Assembly (NCBI RefSeq): GCF_902498185.1 | Contig: NZ_CABVIX010000004.1 | Coordinates: 1 to 64,000 of the forward strand | Length of the DNA stretch: 64,000 bases | Source of the DNA: Pseudomonas fluorescens | Lineage (GTDB): Bacteria > Pseudomonadota > Gammaproteobacteria > Pseudomonadales > Pseudomonadaceae | Direction of reading: 5' to 3' | Shown: piece after piece, positions 7,105 through 15,974 of the stretch | Numbering within the stretch: the stretch's first letter is position 1 | How the letters are laid out: each line of letters starts with the position of its first letter | Program-made: the position numbers and the translations under genes | The notes under the pieces: generated by a model | Seen by the model: only the letters and a program-made list of their open reading frames with translations | Told to the model about the DNA's origin: nothing | Database searches by the model: none

Positions 7105-9255
7105 ATGCCTGTCTCATCACTGATACAAGGCCGTACCGTGTTCCCTGGCCCGCCTCCTGCCCCGCGCCTGTTGCTGCTGACTGCTTTGCTGAGCGGCGGC
7201 TCGGCATTGGCCGACGACCTGTTCGTCGACAACCCGTCCCTGCCCCAGGTATTGACCGCCACGCGCCTCAAGCAATCACCCGCGGCAGTACCTGGCAGCA
7301 TGACCGTGCTCGACAGCGAGCTGATCCGCGCCAGCGGCGCCCGCGATATTCCCGAGCTGTTGCGCCTGGTGCCGGGCATGATGATCGGCTACGGCGCCGG
7401 GAACCAGCCTACCGTCAACTACCACGGCAGCAACGTCAATGACGCGCGGCGCATGCAGGTACTGATAGATGGCCGTTCGGTATACCGGGCCGGCCTGGCC
7501 ACGGTCGACTGGAGCGACATTCCCGTCGCGATGGAAGACATCGAGCGGATCGAAGTGTTCCGCGGACCCAATACCGTCAGCTACGGCGCCAATGCGCTGA
7601 TGGCGGTGGTCAACATCCTGACCCGTAATCCCGCCGATAGCCATGGCACACGGCTGAAGGTCACACGCGGCGACGACGGCATCAACGACTGGTATGCAAG
7701 CCAGGGCATGGGCTGGGACAGTGGTGACCTGCGCCTGTCACTCTCAGGCATGGCCGACGATGGCTTCGACAGCAACCAGTTGGGCGAGGACTACCGGGAC
7801 AGCCGCCGCCTGACCCGCTTCAACCTCAGCGCGAGCCACACCCTTGCACCGAACCAGAGCCTGGACTGGCAACTGGCTGCCAAGGAAGGCAGCAACCAGC
7901 GCCCATACACCTACAAACCGGTATTCCCCTACGTCACTGCCGCCGGCAACAACGCTGACGTCAATGCCAAGGACTACGCGGGCTCGCTGCGCTGGAACAT
8001 CGACTTCAATCCCGAGCACAGCTTGTACGTGCAGGGCTCGGCGCAGCATTTCGACCGCCAGCAGGTATGGCGCGCGTGTGACGCGGCGCTGTCGTTCAGT
8101 CCTGAGCTGACTCGGCTCTGGCAGCTTGACCCCAACTATGCCGAGCAGGTGGCACGCAACATCACCGCACCGCCCAACAGCAGCGATCCACTCCAGCAGT
8201 CGTTGCGCGACACCGTCAAGGCGCAGTGGGACACCCAGGGCGGCGGCCAGGTGGTCTGTGGCGACGTCGACCAGAGCACCCGCGAAACCCGCTACGATCT
8301 CGAAGTCCAGGACACCCTGAGCCTGACCGACAGCCTGCGCCTGCTCAGCGGCCTCAACTACCGCCATGACCGTGCCGACTCGCAGACCTACTTCAACGGC
8401 AGTCTCACCGACCAGACCTGGCGCGTATTCGGCCAGCTCGAATGGCGGGCCGATGAGCACTGGATCCTGCAAGGCGGCGCGATGTTCGAGAACACCCGTT
8501 TGGCCGGCAGCTCGCTGACGCCACGCATGGCGGTCAACTACCTGATCACCCCGCGCCACGGCCTGCGTGCGGTGTACTCCGAGGCCGTCCGCTCTCCCGA
8601 CATGTTCGAGGACAACGTCAACTGGAGCTACCGGGTCAACAACCTCAGTCCCACCGCCTTCGGCCAGCAGCACGGGGAGTACTTCGTCAAGACCCGCGGC
8701 CCGGGCGATCTTGACCAGGAACGCATGCGTTCACGGGAACTGGGCTACAACGGCTACTTCAGCGACCTGGACCTGAATCTGGACGTGAAGCTGTTTCATG
8801 ACGAGATCACCGGCATGATCAGTGAGCCGCTGCGCAACAACCAGTACATCGCCAGCAACGCCAACAAGGCACGCTTCACCGGCAGCGAAGCGCAGGTGGA
8901 CTGGCGCGCGACCCGGCGCGACCGCCTGCGCCTGACCTACGCCTATGTCGATGCCTGGGCCAGCAACCCCGACGACCGCCGCATGAGCGCGCGCAATAGC
9001 GGCTCGGCCGGCTGGATGCGTGATTGGGGCAACCAATGGTCGAGTGCCTTGTTCTACTACGGCGATGACGCCCTCAACGAATACCGCTATGAGCGCCTGG
9101 ACCTGCGCTTGGCCAAGCGCCTGCGCTGGCAAGGCACCAGCCTGGAACTGGCGGCGCTGTGGCAGCAGCGTCTTGACGACGAGCCGACCACTGCCATCGA
9201 AAACCGCTATGACAGCCGGCATCGCCTGAGCGTCAGTGCGGAGCTGGAGTTCTGA
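7105..9255 (+). CDS. TonB-dependent outer-membrane receptor in a sensor-kinase operon
   Basis: The protein is about 716 aa with a signal peptide (RLLLLTALLSGGSALA, cleaved before DDLF), a plug domain (PQVLTATRLKQSPAAVPGSM ... IERIEVFRGPNTVSYGANAL) and a beta-barrel ending in SVSAELEF with a terminal phenylalanine. There is no STN signalling domain. The start is uncertain: ATG 7105 gives a long n-region, while GTG 7138 (VFPGPPPAPRLLLL) has a weak AGG 7 nt upstream and a cleaner signal peptide. The stop overlaps the next ATG (TGATG). No Fur box was seen upstream. The partner genes encode a periplasmic binding-like protein and a hybrid kinase, so the receptor probably serves sensing or uptake of one ligand. 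The ligand is unknown. Confidence 0.88.
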   Translation: MPVSSLIQGRTVFPGPPPAPRLLLLTALLSGGSALADDLFVDNPSLPQVLTATRLKQSPAAVPGSMTVLDSELIRASGARDIPELLRLVPGMMIGYGAGNQPTVNYHGSNVNDARRMQVLIDGRSVYRAGLATVDWSDIPVAMEDIERIEVFRGPNTVSYGANALMAVVNILTRNPADSHGTRLKVTRGDDGINDWYASQGMGWDSGDLRLSLSGMADDGFDSNQLGEDYRDSRRLTRFNLSASHTLAPNQSLDWQLAAKEGSNQRPYTYKPVFPYVTAAGNNADVNAKDYAGSLRWNIDFNPEHSLYVQGSAQHFDRQQVWRACDAALSFSPELTRLWQLDPNYAEQVARNITAPPNSSDPLQQSLRDTVKAQWDTQGGGQVVCGDVDQSTRETRYDLEVQDTLSLTDSLRLLSGLNYRHDRADSQTYFNGSLTDQTWRVFGQLEWRADEHWILQGGAMFENTRLAGSSLTPRMAVNYLITPRHGLRAVYSEAVRSPDMFEDNVNWSYRVNNLSPTAFGQQHGEYFVKTRGPGDLDQERMRSRELGYNGYFSDLDLNLDVKLFHDEITGMISEPLRNNQYIASNANKARFTGSEAQVDWRATRRDRLRLTYAYVDAWASNPDDRRMSARNSGSAGWMRDWGNQWSSALFYYGDDALNEYRYERLDLRLAKRLRWQGTSLELAALWQQRLDDEPTTAIENRYDSRHRLSVSAELEF

Positions 9256-10148
9256 TGCCGCGCCTGCTGCGCTGCCTGCTGCTGGTGTGCCTGTGGCCCT
9301 TGGGCTCGCTCTCAGCCAGCGAGATCGTGCTGGTGGGCGCCGAGGACCAGCCGGGCATCCGCAGCTTCGTGGCGGCGCTCGATGCACGCCGCCCGCAGGA
9401 CAATGTGCGGTTCATGCCCGTCCAGAAGCTGCCGCCGCCGAACCAGCTCAAGGGCGATATCCGGCTGATCCTGCTCGATGGCGCCGCGCTCGACTGGCGG
9501 CTCGGGCAGGACGACGGACCGCCCGCGCTCGCCATGCGGGTCAGCCGGGTACAGGCCCAGCAACGCCTGGGAAAGTCGCGGCCGGCGCATGTGAGCCTAC
9601 TGTGGAGCGACCCGCCCCTTGATCGCCAATTGCGCCTGACCCGATACCTGCTGCCACAGGCGCGCCGGGTTGGCGTCCTGTATGGCGAGCACAGCCGCTT
9701 CCTGCTCGACGAACTGCGACGAGCGGCCAGGCTGCTGGGCCTTGAGATCATTGCTCAGGACTGGCCTGAGCTGCGTGACAGCCGGCCGCTGCAGCACCTG
9801 CTGGGCAACAGCGACGTGCTGCTGGGGGTCGACGACCCCGACCTCTACAACGCCCAGACTGCCAAGAACCTGCTGCTCAGCAGCTACGCCCGGCAGATGC
9901 CGCTGATCGGTCCCAATGCAGGATTCGTTCGTGCCGGTGCCCTGGCCAGCACCTACAGCGGCCAGCAGGATTGGCTCGCGGTGCTCGACAGCCTGCTCGA
10001 CCAGCCGCCGGCCCAGTGGCCGCGCAGCCTTTATCCGGAGCACTTCGGCGTCAGCGGCAACCAGCAGGTCGCCCGCGCCCTGGGTCTCGAACCGATCGAT
10101 GAGCAAGCCGCCGCGCTGGCACTGGCCGAAGGAGATACCACCCCATGA
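9255..10148 (+). CDS. Periplasmic ABC substrate-binding-like protein
   Basis: The 297-aa protein has a signal peptide (LLRCLLLVCLWPLGSLSASE). It resembles COG2984-type periplasmic binding proteins: two Rossmann-like halves with ARRVGVLYGEHSRFLLDEL (about 136-154), NSDVLLGVDDPDLYNAQTAK and QMPLIGPNAGFVRAGALASTYS. No ABC permease or ATPase gene is nearby. It is translationally coupled at both ends (TGATG with the receptor, ATGA with the kinase). That makes a sensory role likely, presenting a ligand or the receptor's state to the periplasmic domain of the kinase. This role is inference from context. Confidence 0.75.
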   Translation: MPRLLRCLLLVCLWPLGSLSASEIVLVGAEDQPGIRSFVAALDARRPQDNVRFMPVQKLPPPNQLKGDIRLILLDGAALDWRLGQDDGPPALAMRVSRVQAQQRLGKSRPAHVSLLWSDPPLDRQLRLTRYLLPQARRVGVLYGEHSRFLLDELRRAARLLGLEIIAQDWPELRDSRPLQHLLGNSDVLLGVDDPDLYNAQTAKNLLLSSYARQMPLIGPNAGFVRAGALASTYSGQQDWLAVLDSLLDQPPAQWPRSLYPEHFGVSGNQQVARALGLEPIDEQAAALALAEGDTTP

Positions 10149-12076
10149 GCAAACGCATGAGCTGGGACATCCACACCCGGACCCAGATCATCAGCCTGGG
10201 CCCTGCGCTGCTGCTCACACTGCTGCTGATCAGTTTCTTCACCTTCGTGCGCATTCAGGACCTGCGCCAGGAGCTCAACCACACCGGCCAACTGATCGCC
10301 AATCAATTGGCCCCAGCGTCGGAGTACGGTGTGATCTCGGGTAACGACGAAGTGCTCGAGAGCCTGATGCAGGCCACCCTGAGCATCCCCCACGTGCGTT
10401 TCCTCGAAGTACAGGACAGCCGCAACCACATCCTGGTGTACGTCGAACAGGCTGACGAGAGTGCCAACCGCGCTCAGCAGGTCGAGGTATTCCAGGCCCC
10501 GATCCGCCTGCAGCAGATCCGCCTGGACAGCGACTTCCTCCAGCAAGGCAAGGCACCCGCCCCCACCGTCGGCGACGATTATCTGGGCCGGGTGATCGTC
10601 GGTATGTCCGATGATGCCTTCAGCCAACGACAGCAGGAAATCGTCATCAAGGCCGCGATCCTCGCGCTGTTCGCACTGCTGTTCACTTTCCTCCTGGCAC
10701 GCCGCCTGGCGCAGAGCCTCGCAACCCCGATCAGCGACATTGGCCAGGCGGTGAAAGCGATTGCCCAGGGTGACTTCAGTGCACCCTTGCCGGTGGTGGA
10801 TGACAGCGAGCTCGGCCACCTGGCCCGGCATATCAACAACCTGGCCAGCGCCCTGGACCAGGCTAGCCACGAGCAGCAGCACGCCATGACCCAACTGATC
10901 GAGGCGCGCGAGGAAGCCGAGCAGGCGAACAAATCCAAGTCAGACTTCCTGGCGATGATGAGTCACGAATTGCGGACCCCGATGAACGGCGTGCTGGGCA
11001 TGCTCCAGCTACTGGAAACTACCCGTCTGAGCGCCGAGCAGGCCGAGTACACCGCTGTAGCCAGCGAGTCCACCGAGCACCTGCTCAAAGTGATCAATGA
11101 CATACTTGATTTCTCGCGCATCGAGCGCGCGGCACTGGAGCTTGAGCATATCGACTTCAACCTGGGCGAACTGATCGCCAACAGCGTGCAGTCATTCCAG
11201 CACAGCGCCTTGCAGCGCGGTCTTGCGTTGCGCCTGGCCATGACGGCGGGGACGGAGCAGCTGCAAGTGGCGGGCGATCCGACGCGCATACGCCAGATCC
11301 TGCTGAACCTGATCGGCAACGCGCTGAAGTTCACCGAACACGGCGAGGTCGAGGTCCAGGCGCGCTGGCAGGTACTCGACCCCCAGCTGATACGGCTCAC
11401 CTGCGCTGTCCGCGACTCCGGCATCGGCATCGACAGCAAACGCCTGGAGACAATGTTCGTTGCCTTTCAACAGGCCGACAGCTCCATATCCCGGCGCTAC
11501 GGCGGGACGGGCCTGGGCCTGGCAATCGCCCGCACCCTGGCCGAACGCATGGGCGGCGACTTGCGGGGGGAGAGCCGGGAAGGCCAGGGCTCGACCTTTA
11601 CCCTGGAGATTCCCCTCGCCCTGGCCCAGGCACCAGCCGCCCTGCCCGCCCCAGTCACGATGGGCAGCTCGCCAGTCGGCCAGGGCCGGCATATCCTGCT
11701 GGTGGAAGACAACCCGGTAAACCAGACGGTGATCGAGGCCATGCTGCGCAGCCTGGGCTTCGACGTCAGCGTGGCTGCGGATGGCGCACAGGCGGTGGAA
11801 CAGGCCCGGCAGCGGCATTTCGCCGCCGCACTTATGGACTGCCGGCTGCCGCTCGTCGATGGCTACGAAGCCACCCGTCGCATTCGCCTGCTGCCGCAAG
11901 GGGCGGACCTGCCGATCATCGCGCTGACTGCGAACGCTCTCCAGGGCGATCGCGAGCGCTGCCTGGAGGCAGGAATGAACGATTACCTGAGCAAGCCCTT
12001 CAAGCGTATCGAGCTGCAGCAGGTTCTGCAGCGATGGCTGCCCGGACAAACAGCCGCGACTGGCGATAAATGCTAA
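10145..12076 (+). CDS. Hybrid sensor histidine kinase, PA1611-type
   Basis: The 643-aa inner-membrane hybrid kinase has TM1 at about residues 15-36, a periplasmic sensor region to about 165, TM2 at about 168-186, HAMP to about 240, HisKA with SHELRTPMNG (His274), HATPase_c with the N box NLIGNALKF (388-396), DSGIGID and GGTGLGLAIA, then a receiver with MDCRLP (Asp565) and the conserved Lys in SKPFK. There is no C-terminal Hpt domain, so phosphate must leave to a separate Hpt protein. By synteny (gpsA ... kinase, fabA, fabB) it corresponds to P. aeruginosa PA1611. That kinase feeds HptB and interacts with RetS to control biofilm versus acute virulence states. Orthology is inferred from order and domains only. 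Confidence 0.88.
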   Translation: MSKRMSWDIHTRTQIISLGPALLLTLLLISFFTFVRIQDLRQELNHTGQLIANQLAPASEYGVISGNDEVLESLMQATLSIPHVRFLEVQDSRNHILVYVEQADESANRAQQVEVFQAPIRLQQIRLDSDFLQQGKAPAPTVGDDYLGRVIVGMSDDAFSQRQQEIVIKAAILALFALLFTFLLARRLAQSLATPISDIGQAVKAIAQGDFSAPLPVVDDSELGHLARHINNLASALDQASHEQQHAMTQLIEAREEAEQANKSKSDFLAMMSHELRTPMNGVLGMLQLLETTRLSAEQAEYTAVASESTEHLLKVINDILDFSRIERAALELEHIDFNLGELIANSVQSFQHSALQRGLALRLAMTAGTEQLQVAGDPTRIRQILLNLIGNALKFTEHGEVEVQARWQVLDPQLIRLTCAVRDSGIGIDSKRLETMFVAFQQADSSISRRYGGTGLGLAIARTLAERMGGDLRGESREGQGSTFTLEIPLALAQAPAALPAPVTMGSSPVGQGRHILLVEDNPVNQTVIEAMLRSLGFDVSVAADGAQAVEQARQRHFAAALMDCRLPLVDGYEATRRIRLLPQGADLPIIALTANALQGDRERCLEAGMNDYLSKPFKRIELQQVLQRWLPGQTAATGDKC

Positions 12077-12078
12077 AG

Positions 12079-12215
12079 TGGGGCAGTCTTACAGACTGGA
12101 CAGGACCTTCGCCGGGCCTGAGAATAGACTTTTCAGTGCACACCTGTACTTCATTTACCTGGTGCGCTGTGACTTTCACTACAACGCAATAGTCTACCTG
12201 TAGGCTACTGCCCCA
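12079..12215 (+). promoter_or_regulatory. fabA leader region bounded by an inverted repeat
   Basis: TGGGGCAGT (12079-12087) and ACTGCCCCA (12207-12215) are exact complements, enclosing about 119 nt ahead of fabA. The fabA ATG at 12285 has a good GAGGAG site. The region should hold the fabA promoter. I could not identify a convincing DesT/FabR operator within it. Confidence 0.4.
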
Positions 12216-12284
12216 TGCGCAAGCGCAATGGGTCGGTCGGGAAGATTTGCCCCCCTGCCACACGGGGATTATTGAGGAGCTCGC

Positions 12285-12800
12285 ATGACCAAACAAAACG
12301 CCTTTACTCGGGAAGACCTGCTGCGCTGCAGTCGCGGTGAGCTGTTCGGCCAGGGTAATGCGCAACTGCCCGCCCCGAACATGCTGATGGTCGATCGCAT
12401 CACCCATATCAGCGCCGAAGGGGGCAAGTATGGCAAGGGTGAGTTGGTCGCCGAGCTGGATATCAATCCTGACCTGTGGTTCTTCGCCTGCCACTTCGAG
12501 GGCGATCCGGTGATGCCGGGCTGCCTGGGCCTCGATGCCATGTGGCAGCTGGTCGGCTTTTTCCTCGGCTGGCAGGGCCTGCCAGGCCGCGGTCGCGCGC
12601 TGGGTTCGGGCGAAGTGAAATTCTTCGGCCAGGTCCTGCCGCAAGCGAAGAAGGTCACCTATAACATTCAGATCAAGCGTGTCCTCAAAGGCAAGCTGAA
12701 CATGGCCATCGCAGATGGTTCGGTCAGCGTCGACGGCCGCGAGATCTACACCGCCGAAGGCCTGCGGGTCGGCGTGTTCACTTCCACTGATAATTTCTAA
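12285..12800 (+). CDS. fabA: 3-hydroxydecanoyl-ACP dehydratase/isomerase FabA
   Basis: The 171-aa cytosolic enzyme dehydrates 3-hydroxydecanoyl-ACP and isomerises trans-2- to cis-3-decenoyl-ACP, the branch point of unsaturated fatty-acid synthesis. The active-site pair is present at the E. coli positions: His70 in [10 protein letters not shown] and Asp84 in [22 protein letters not shown] is the family signature. A strong GAGGAG lies ahead of the ATG. It is 11 bp upstream of fabB, and the pair forms the usual Pseudomonas fabAB operon. Confidence 0.98.
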   Translation: MTKQNAFTREDLLRCSRGELFGQGNAQLPAPNMLMVDRITHISAEGGKYGKGELVAELDINPDLWFFACHFEGDPVMPGCLGLDAMWQLVGFFLGWQGLPGRGRALGSGEVKFFGQVLPQAKKVTYNIQIKRVLKGKLNMAIADGSVSVDGREIYTAEGLRVGVFTSTDNF

Positions 12801-12811
12801 GGGTTATTCGC

Positions 12812-14032
12812 ATGCGCCGCGTCGTTATTACTGGTCTGGGCATCGTATCGTGCCTGGGCAATGACAAAGCTACTGTCACCGAAAACCTGCGCAACAGCCG
12901 TCCGGGCATTCGTTTCAACCCGGAATACAAGGAAATGGGGCTGCGTAGCCAGGTTTCCGGTTCCATCGACCTCAACCTCGAGGAACTGATCGATCGCAAG
13001 GTCTTCCGTTTCGTGGGTCACGCCGCCGCTTACGCCTTCCTGGCCATGCAGGACGCGATCAAGGACTCCGGCCTGACCGAAGACCAGGTATCGAACCCGC
13101 GTACCGGCCTGATCGCAGGCTCCGGCGGCGCGTCGACCCTGAACCAGATGGAAGCGCTGGACATTCTTCGCGAGAAGGGCGTCAAGCGTGTCGGTCCGTA
13201 CCGCGTCACCCGGACCATGAGCAGCACCGTCTCGGCGTGCCTGGCCACCCCGTTCAAGATCAAGGGCCTGAACTATTCCATCGCGTCTGCCTGCGCCACC
13301 AGCGCACACTGCATCGGCACCGCCATGGAACAGATCCAGATGGGCAAGCAGGACGTGGTATTCGCTGGCGGCGGTGAAGAAGAACACTGGAGCCAGTCGT
13401 TCCTGTTCGACGCCATGGGCGCCCTGTCCAGCAAGCGCAACGAGACTCCCGAGAAAGCTTCGCGTGCCTACGACAACGACCGCGATGGCTTCGTCATCGC
13501 TGGCGGCGGTGGCATGGTCGTGGTCGAGGAGCTGGAGCATGCTCTGGCCCGCGGCGCCAAGATCTATGCCGAAATCGTTGGCTATGGCGCGACCTCCGAT
13601 GGCTACGACATGGTTGCTCCAAGCGGCGAAGGTGCCATCCGCTGCATGCAAATGGCCATGTCCACCGTCGACGGCCCGATCGACTACCTGAACACCCACG
13701 GCACCTCGACCCCGGTCGGTGACGTTGCCGAGATGAAGGGTGTACGCGAAGTCTTTGGCGACAAGGCCCCGGCCATCAGCTCGACCAAGAGCCTGTCCGG
13801 TCACTCGCTGGGCGCCGCAGGTGTTCACGAGGCGATCTACTGCATGCTGATGATGGAAGGCAATTTCATTGCCGGCTCCGCCAACATCGAAGAGCTGGAC
13901 CCTGCCGTTGCCGATCTGCCGATTCAGCTTAAAACGCAGGAAAACGCCAAGATCGACACCGTCATGAGCAACAGCTTCGGCTTTGGTGGCACCAACGCTA
14001 CCCTGGTGCTCAAGCGCTGGCAGGGCAAGTAG
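12812..14032 (+). CDS. fabB: 3-oxoacyl-ACP synthase I FabB
   Basis: The 406-aa condensing enzyme extends acyl-ACPs with malonyl-ACP and is needed for elongating cis-unsaturated chains made by FabA. The catalytic cysteine is Cys161 in [12 protein letters not shown]. The two histidines are in [11 protein letters not shown] and [12 protein letters not shown], and the glycine-rich [14 protein letters not shown] ends the thiolase fold. The length is typical. It is followed 20 bp later by a strong bidirectional terminator. Confidence 0.98.
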   Translation: MRRVVITGLGIVSCLGNDKATVTENLRNSRPGIRFNPEYKEMGLRSQVSGSIDLNLEELIDRKVFRFVGHAAAYAFLAMQDAIKDSGLTEDQVSNPRTGLIAGSGGASTLNQMEALDILREKGVKRVGPYRVTRTMSSTVSACLATPFKIKGLNYSIASACATSAHCIGTAMEQIQMGKQDVVFAGGGEEEHWSQSFLFDAMGALSSKRNETPEKASRAYDNDRDGFVIAGGGGMVVVEELEHALARGAKIYAEIVGYGATSDGYDMVAPSGEGAIRCMQMAMSTVDGPIDYLNTHGTSTPVGDVAEMKGVREVFGDKAPAISSTKSLSGHSLGAAGVHEAIYCMLMMEGNFIAGSANIEELDPAVADLPIQLKTQENAKIDTVMSNSFGFGGTNATLVLKRWQGK

Positions 14033-14051
14033 GTCCTGAGCCTGTAGAAAA

Positions 14052-14079
14052 AGCCCCGACTGGTTCGGGGCTTTTTTTT
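14052..14079. terminator. Bidirectional intrinsic terminator between fabB and the amidohydrolase gene
   Basis: AGCCCCGA, loop CTGGT, TCGGGGCT is followed by eight T on the plus strand and preceded by five A. It therefore serves both converging transcription units. Confidence 0.92.
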
Positions 14080-14082
14080 GCT

Positions 14083-15084
14083 TCAACGCTTGGGCAACAC
14101 CGCCAGGAAATTATCCCGGGCAACCTTTTGCGCAACGTTCTCGGGCAATGCATCCAGGAAGGGCTTGAACCCATGCATCTGCTCGCCCACGGTGCCAAAC
14201 CGCCCCACCACATCCGACCCCAGCATGAAGCGATCCGGGAAGCGCTGCACAAGCGCTACCCAGGACTGGCGCGGCTGTTTCCTGTCATCCAGCAGATAGG
14301 GCTCCAGCACGCTCCATGACAAGTCGACATACAGGTTTGGATAATCTTCCAGGAGACGCGTGAGAGTCGGCAGGAGGAAGTCCATCTGCGTCTGGTGCCG
14401 GTGGATCTCCATGCTTGTTCCAGCATGTGCCCAGATGAATCGGGTGTGCGGATGATTGCGCAGAGGCTCTTCTATTTCCGCCAGGTACAGCGGATTACGC
14501 TCACGCTTGGAGGTGATGTTGGAATGCAGCAGCACCGGCAGGTCGCGCTCAGCCGCAAGATGATAGACGCGGGTCATCGCCTCGTTGTTGGCACGGGGAG
14601 TGTCGCCGCTGGTCAACGCGGTAAGGTCGTCGTGGCGGGTGAAGACTTCGCCGATTCCCTGCCAAAGGCCAGGATAGAGATCAAGCATGCGCTCGATATG
14701 GCTCGCCGCGTTCTTGTCGACCGGGTTGAAACCCGTGAGAAATGGATGAAACCGCTGGCGCTGCGCCTCGTTCAACTGCTGCAGGGCCGCTGCGACATAG
14801 ACGTCGGTGGCGCTGTACCAGTACGCCGCCGCATCGTCGCCGGCGTAATAGCGAGGGCGCTTGGGTTCGTCTTCATGCCATTTCTTGGCGACCGCCACGC
14901 CTGAAATCATCGAGTGTTCGACACCTGCCTCGTCCATTGCCTTGAGCAACGCGGGCATGCCCTCGGTTTCCTGGAAGAAGTCGACATAGTGCAGATGGGC
15001 ATCGCTGTAACGGTAGTCACGCGCCTGCGCCGGGAGACAAAGCACTCCCGAGAGCAGTAGAACGGCCAGGCCTCTGGCAATCAT
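14083..15084 (-). CDS. Secreted amidohydrolase-family protein
   Basis: The 333-aa protein has a signal peptide (MIARGLAVLLLSGVLCLPAQA). It carries amidohydrolase-2-type metal-ligand motifs: SDAHLHYVDFF (about residues 26-36), LHSNIT, IWAHAGTSMEIH, and a late aspartate in MLGSDVVGR. This family catalyses hydrolysis or decarboxylation with a bound metal. The ATG at 15084 is chosen for the clean signal peptide; the longer reading adds an unlikely basic extension. It is expected in the periplasm. The substrate is unknown. It converges with fabB and stands about 100 bp from the dienelactone hydrolase gene. Confidence 0.83.
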   Translation of the reverse strand: MIARGLAVLLLSGVLCLPAQARDYRYSDAHLHYVDFFQETEGMPALLKAMDEAGVEHSMISGVAVAKKWHEDEPKRPRYYAGDDAAAYWYSATDVYVAAALQQLNEAQRQRFHPFLTGFNPVDKNAASHIERMLDLYPGLWQGIGEVFTRHDDLTALTSGDTPRANNEAMTRVYHLAAERDLPVLLHSNITSKRERNPLYLAEIEEPLRNHPHTRFIWAHAGTSMEIHRHQTQMDFLLPTLTRLLEDYPNLYVDLSWSVLEPYLLDDRKQPRQSWVALVQRFPDRFMLGSDVVGRFGTVGEQMHGFKPFLDALPENVAQKVARDNFLAVLPKR

Positions 15085-15190
15085 CGGCGGTTTCCTTCGA
15101 TGGATTGGAGACAGAGTAGACCGGGGGAAGTGATCCACGGTTCAGCAACCGACGCGGCCCCATGCGGGACCGCGCTTGCAGCAGGCCGCG

Positions 15191-15916
15191 TTAGCGCTGG
15201 AAGACTTCGGCCAGCAGGTTATGCATCGCCTGGAACGCGCGCAGCGATGTACGACGGTCGTATTGCATCTTGCCAGGAGTGTTCGCGGCAGGATCGGTGA
15301 ACGAATGCACCGCACCACCGTAGCTGAGCAGTTGCCAGTCGACCTTCGCGGCATTCATTTCCTCTTCGAACGCTGGCAATTGCTCGCGCGGCACCAGCGG
15401 ATCGGAGGCACCATGCAACACCAGTACGGAGCCCTTGATACGCTTGGCATCGGCCGGGTCAGGCGTATCCAGCGTGCCATGGAAGGATACCGCAGCCTTC
15501 AGGTCCGCCCCGTTACGCGCCAATTCGAGCGCACAGCAACCGCCGAAGCAGAAGCCGAACGCGGCGACCTTGCCCGGCTCCAGCAACGCCCTGGATTGCG
15601 CCAGCAACTGGGCCAGCGCAGCTTCCATGCGCTTGCGCAGCTCCGCACGATCGTTCTTCAACGGCATCATGGCGGCGCCCGCCTCGTCCGCGTTGACCGG
15701 ACGCACCGACTGCCCGTAGAGATCGGCAATCAACACCACATAGCCTTTTTCGGCCACTTCACGGGCGATGCGCTCGGCGCCCTCGCCTATGCCCATCCAG
15801 TTCGGCGCCATCACCAAAGCCGGTTGTGCCAGTGCGCCCTGGGTGTACACCAGGCGACTCTCATAGGTTTTTCCAGCCAGGTGGTACACCAGCGATTCGA
15901 CGATAACCTTGCTCAT
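15191..15916 (-). CDS. Dienelactone hydrolase family protein
   Basis: The 241-aa alpha/beta hydrolase has the dienelactone-hydrolase cysteine nucleophile in GFCFGGCCALEL, an aspartate in VLHGASDPLVP and the histidine in GAVHSFTDPAA. It is cytoplasmic, with no signal. Start MSKVIVES at 15916 has an excellent AGGAGGAGC site. The family hydrolyses cyclic lactones or small esters. No catechol or chlorocatechol genes are nearby, so a general esterase role is likelier than aromatic catabolism. A terminator separates it from htpG, so it needs its own promoter. Confidence 0.9.
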   Translation of the reverse strand: MSKVIVESLVYHLAGKTYESRLVYTQGALAQPALVMAPNWMGIGEGAERIAREVAEKGYVVLIADLYGQSVRPVNADEAGAAMMPLKNDRAELRKRMEAALAQLLAQSRALLEPGKVAAFGFCFGGCCALELARNGADLKAAVSFHGTLDTPDPADAKRIKGSVLVLHGASDPLVPREQLPAFEEEMNAAKVDWQLLSYGGAVHSFTDPAANTPGKMQYDRRTSLRAFQAMHNLLAEVFQR

Positions 15917-15934
15917 CAGCTCCTCCTTGCACCA

Positions 15935-15960
15935 TGAAAAAAGCCCGCCGAAGCGGGCTT
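15935..15960 (-). terminator. Intrinsic terminator of htpG
   Basis: On the minus strand AAGCCCGC, loop TTCG, GCGGGCTT is followed by a T run just after the htpG stop at 15975. Confidence 0.9.
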
Positions 15961-15974
15961 TGCCTTGCATCAAC

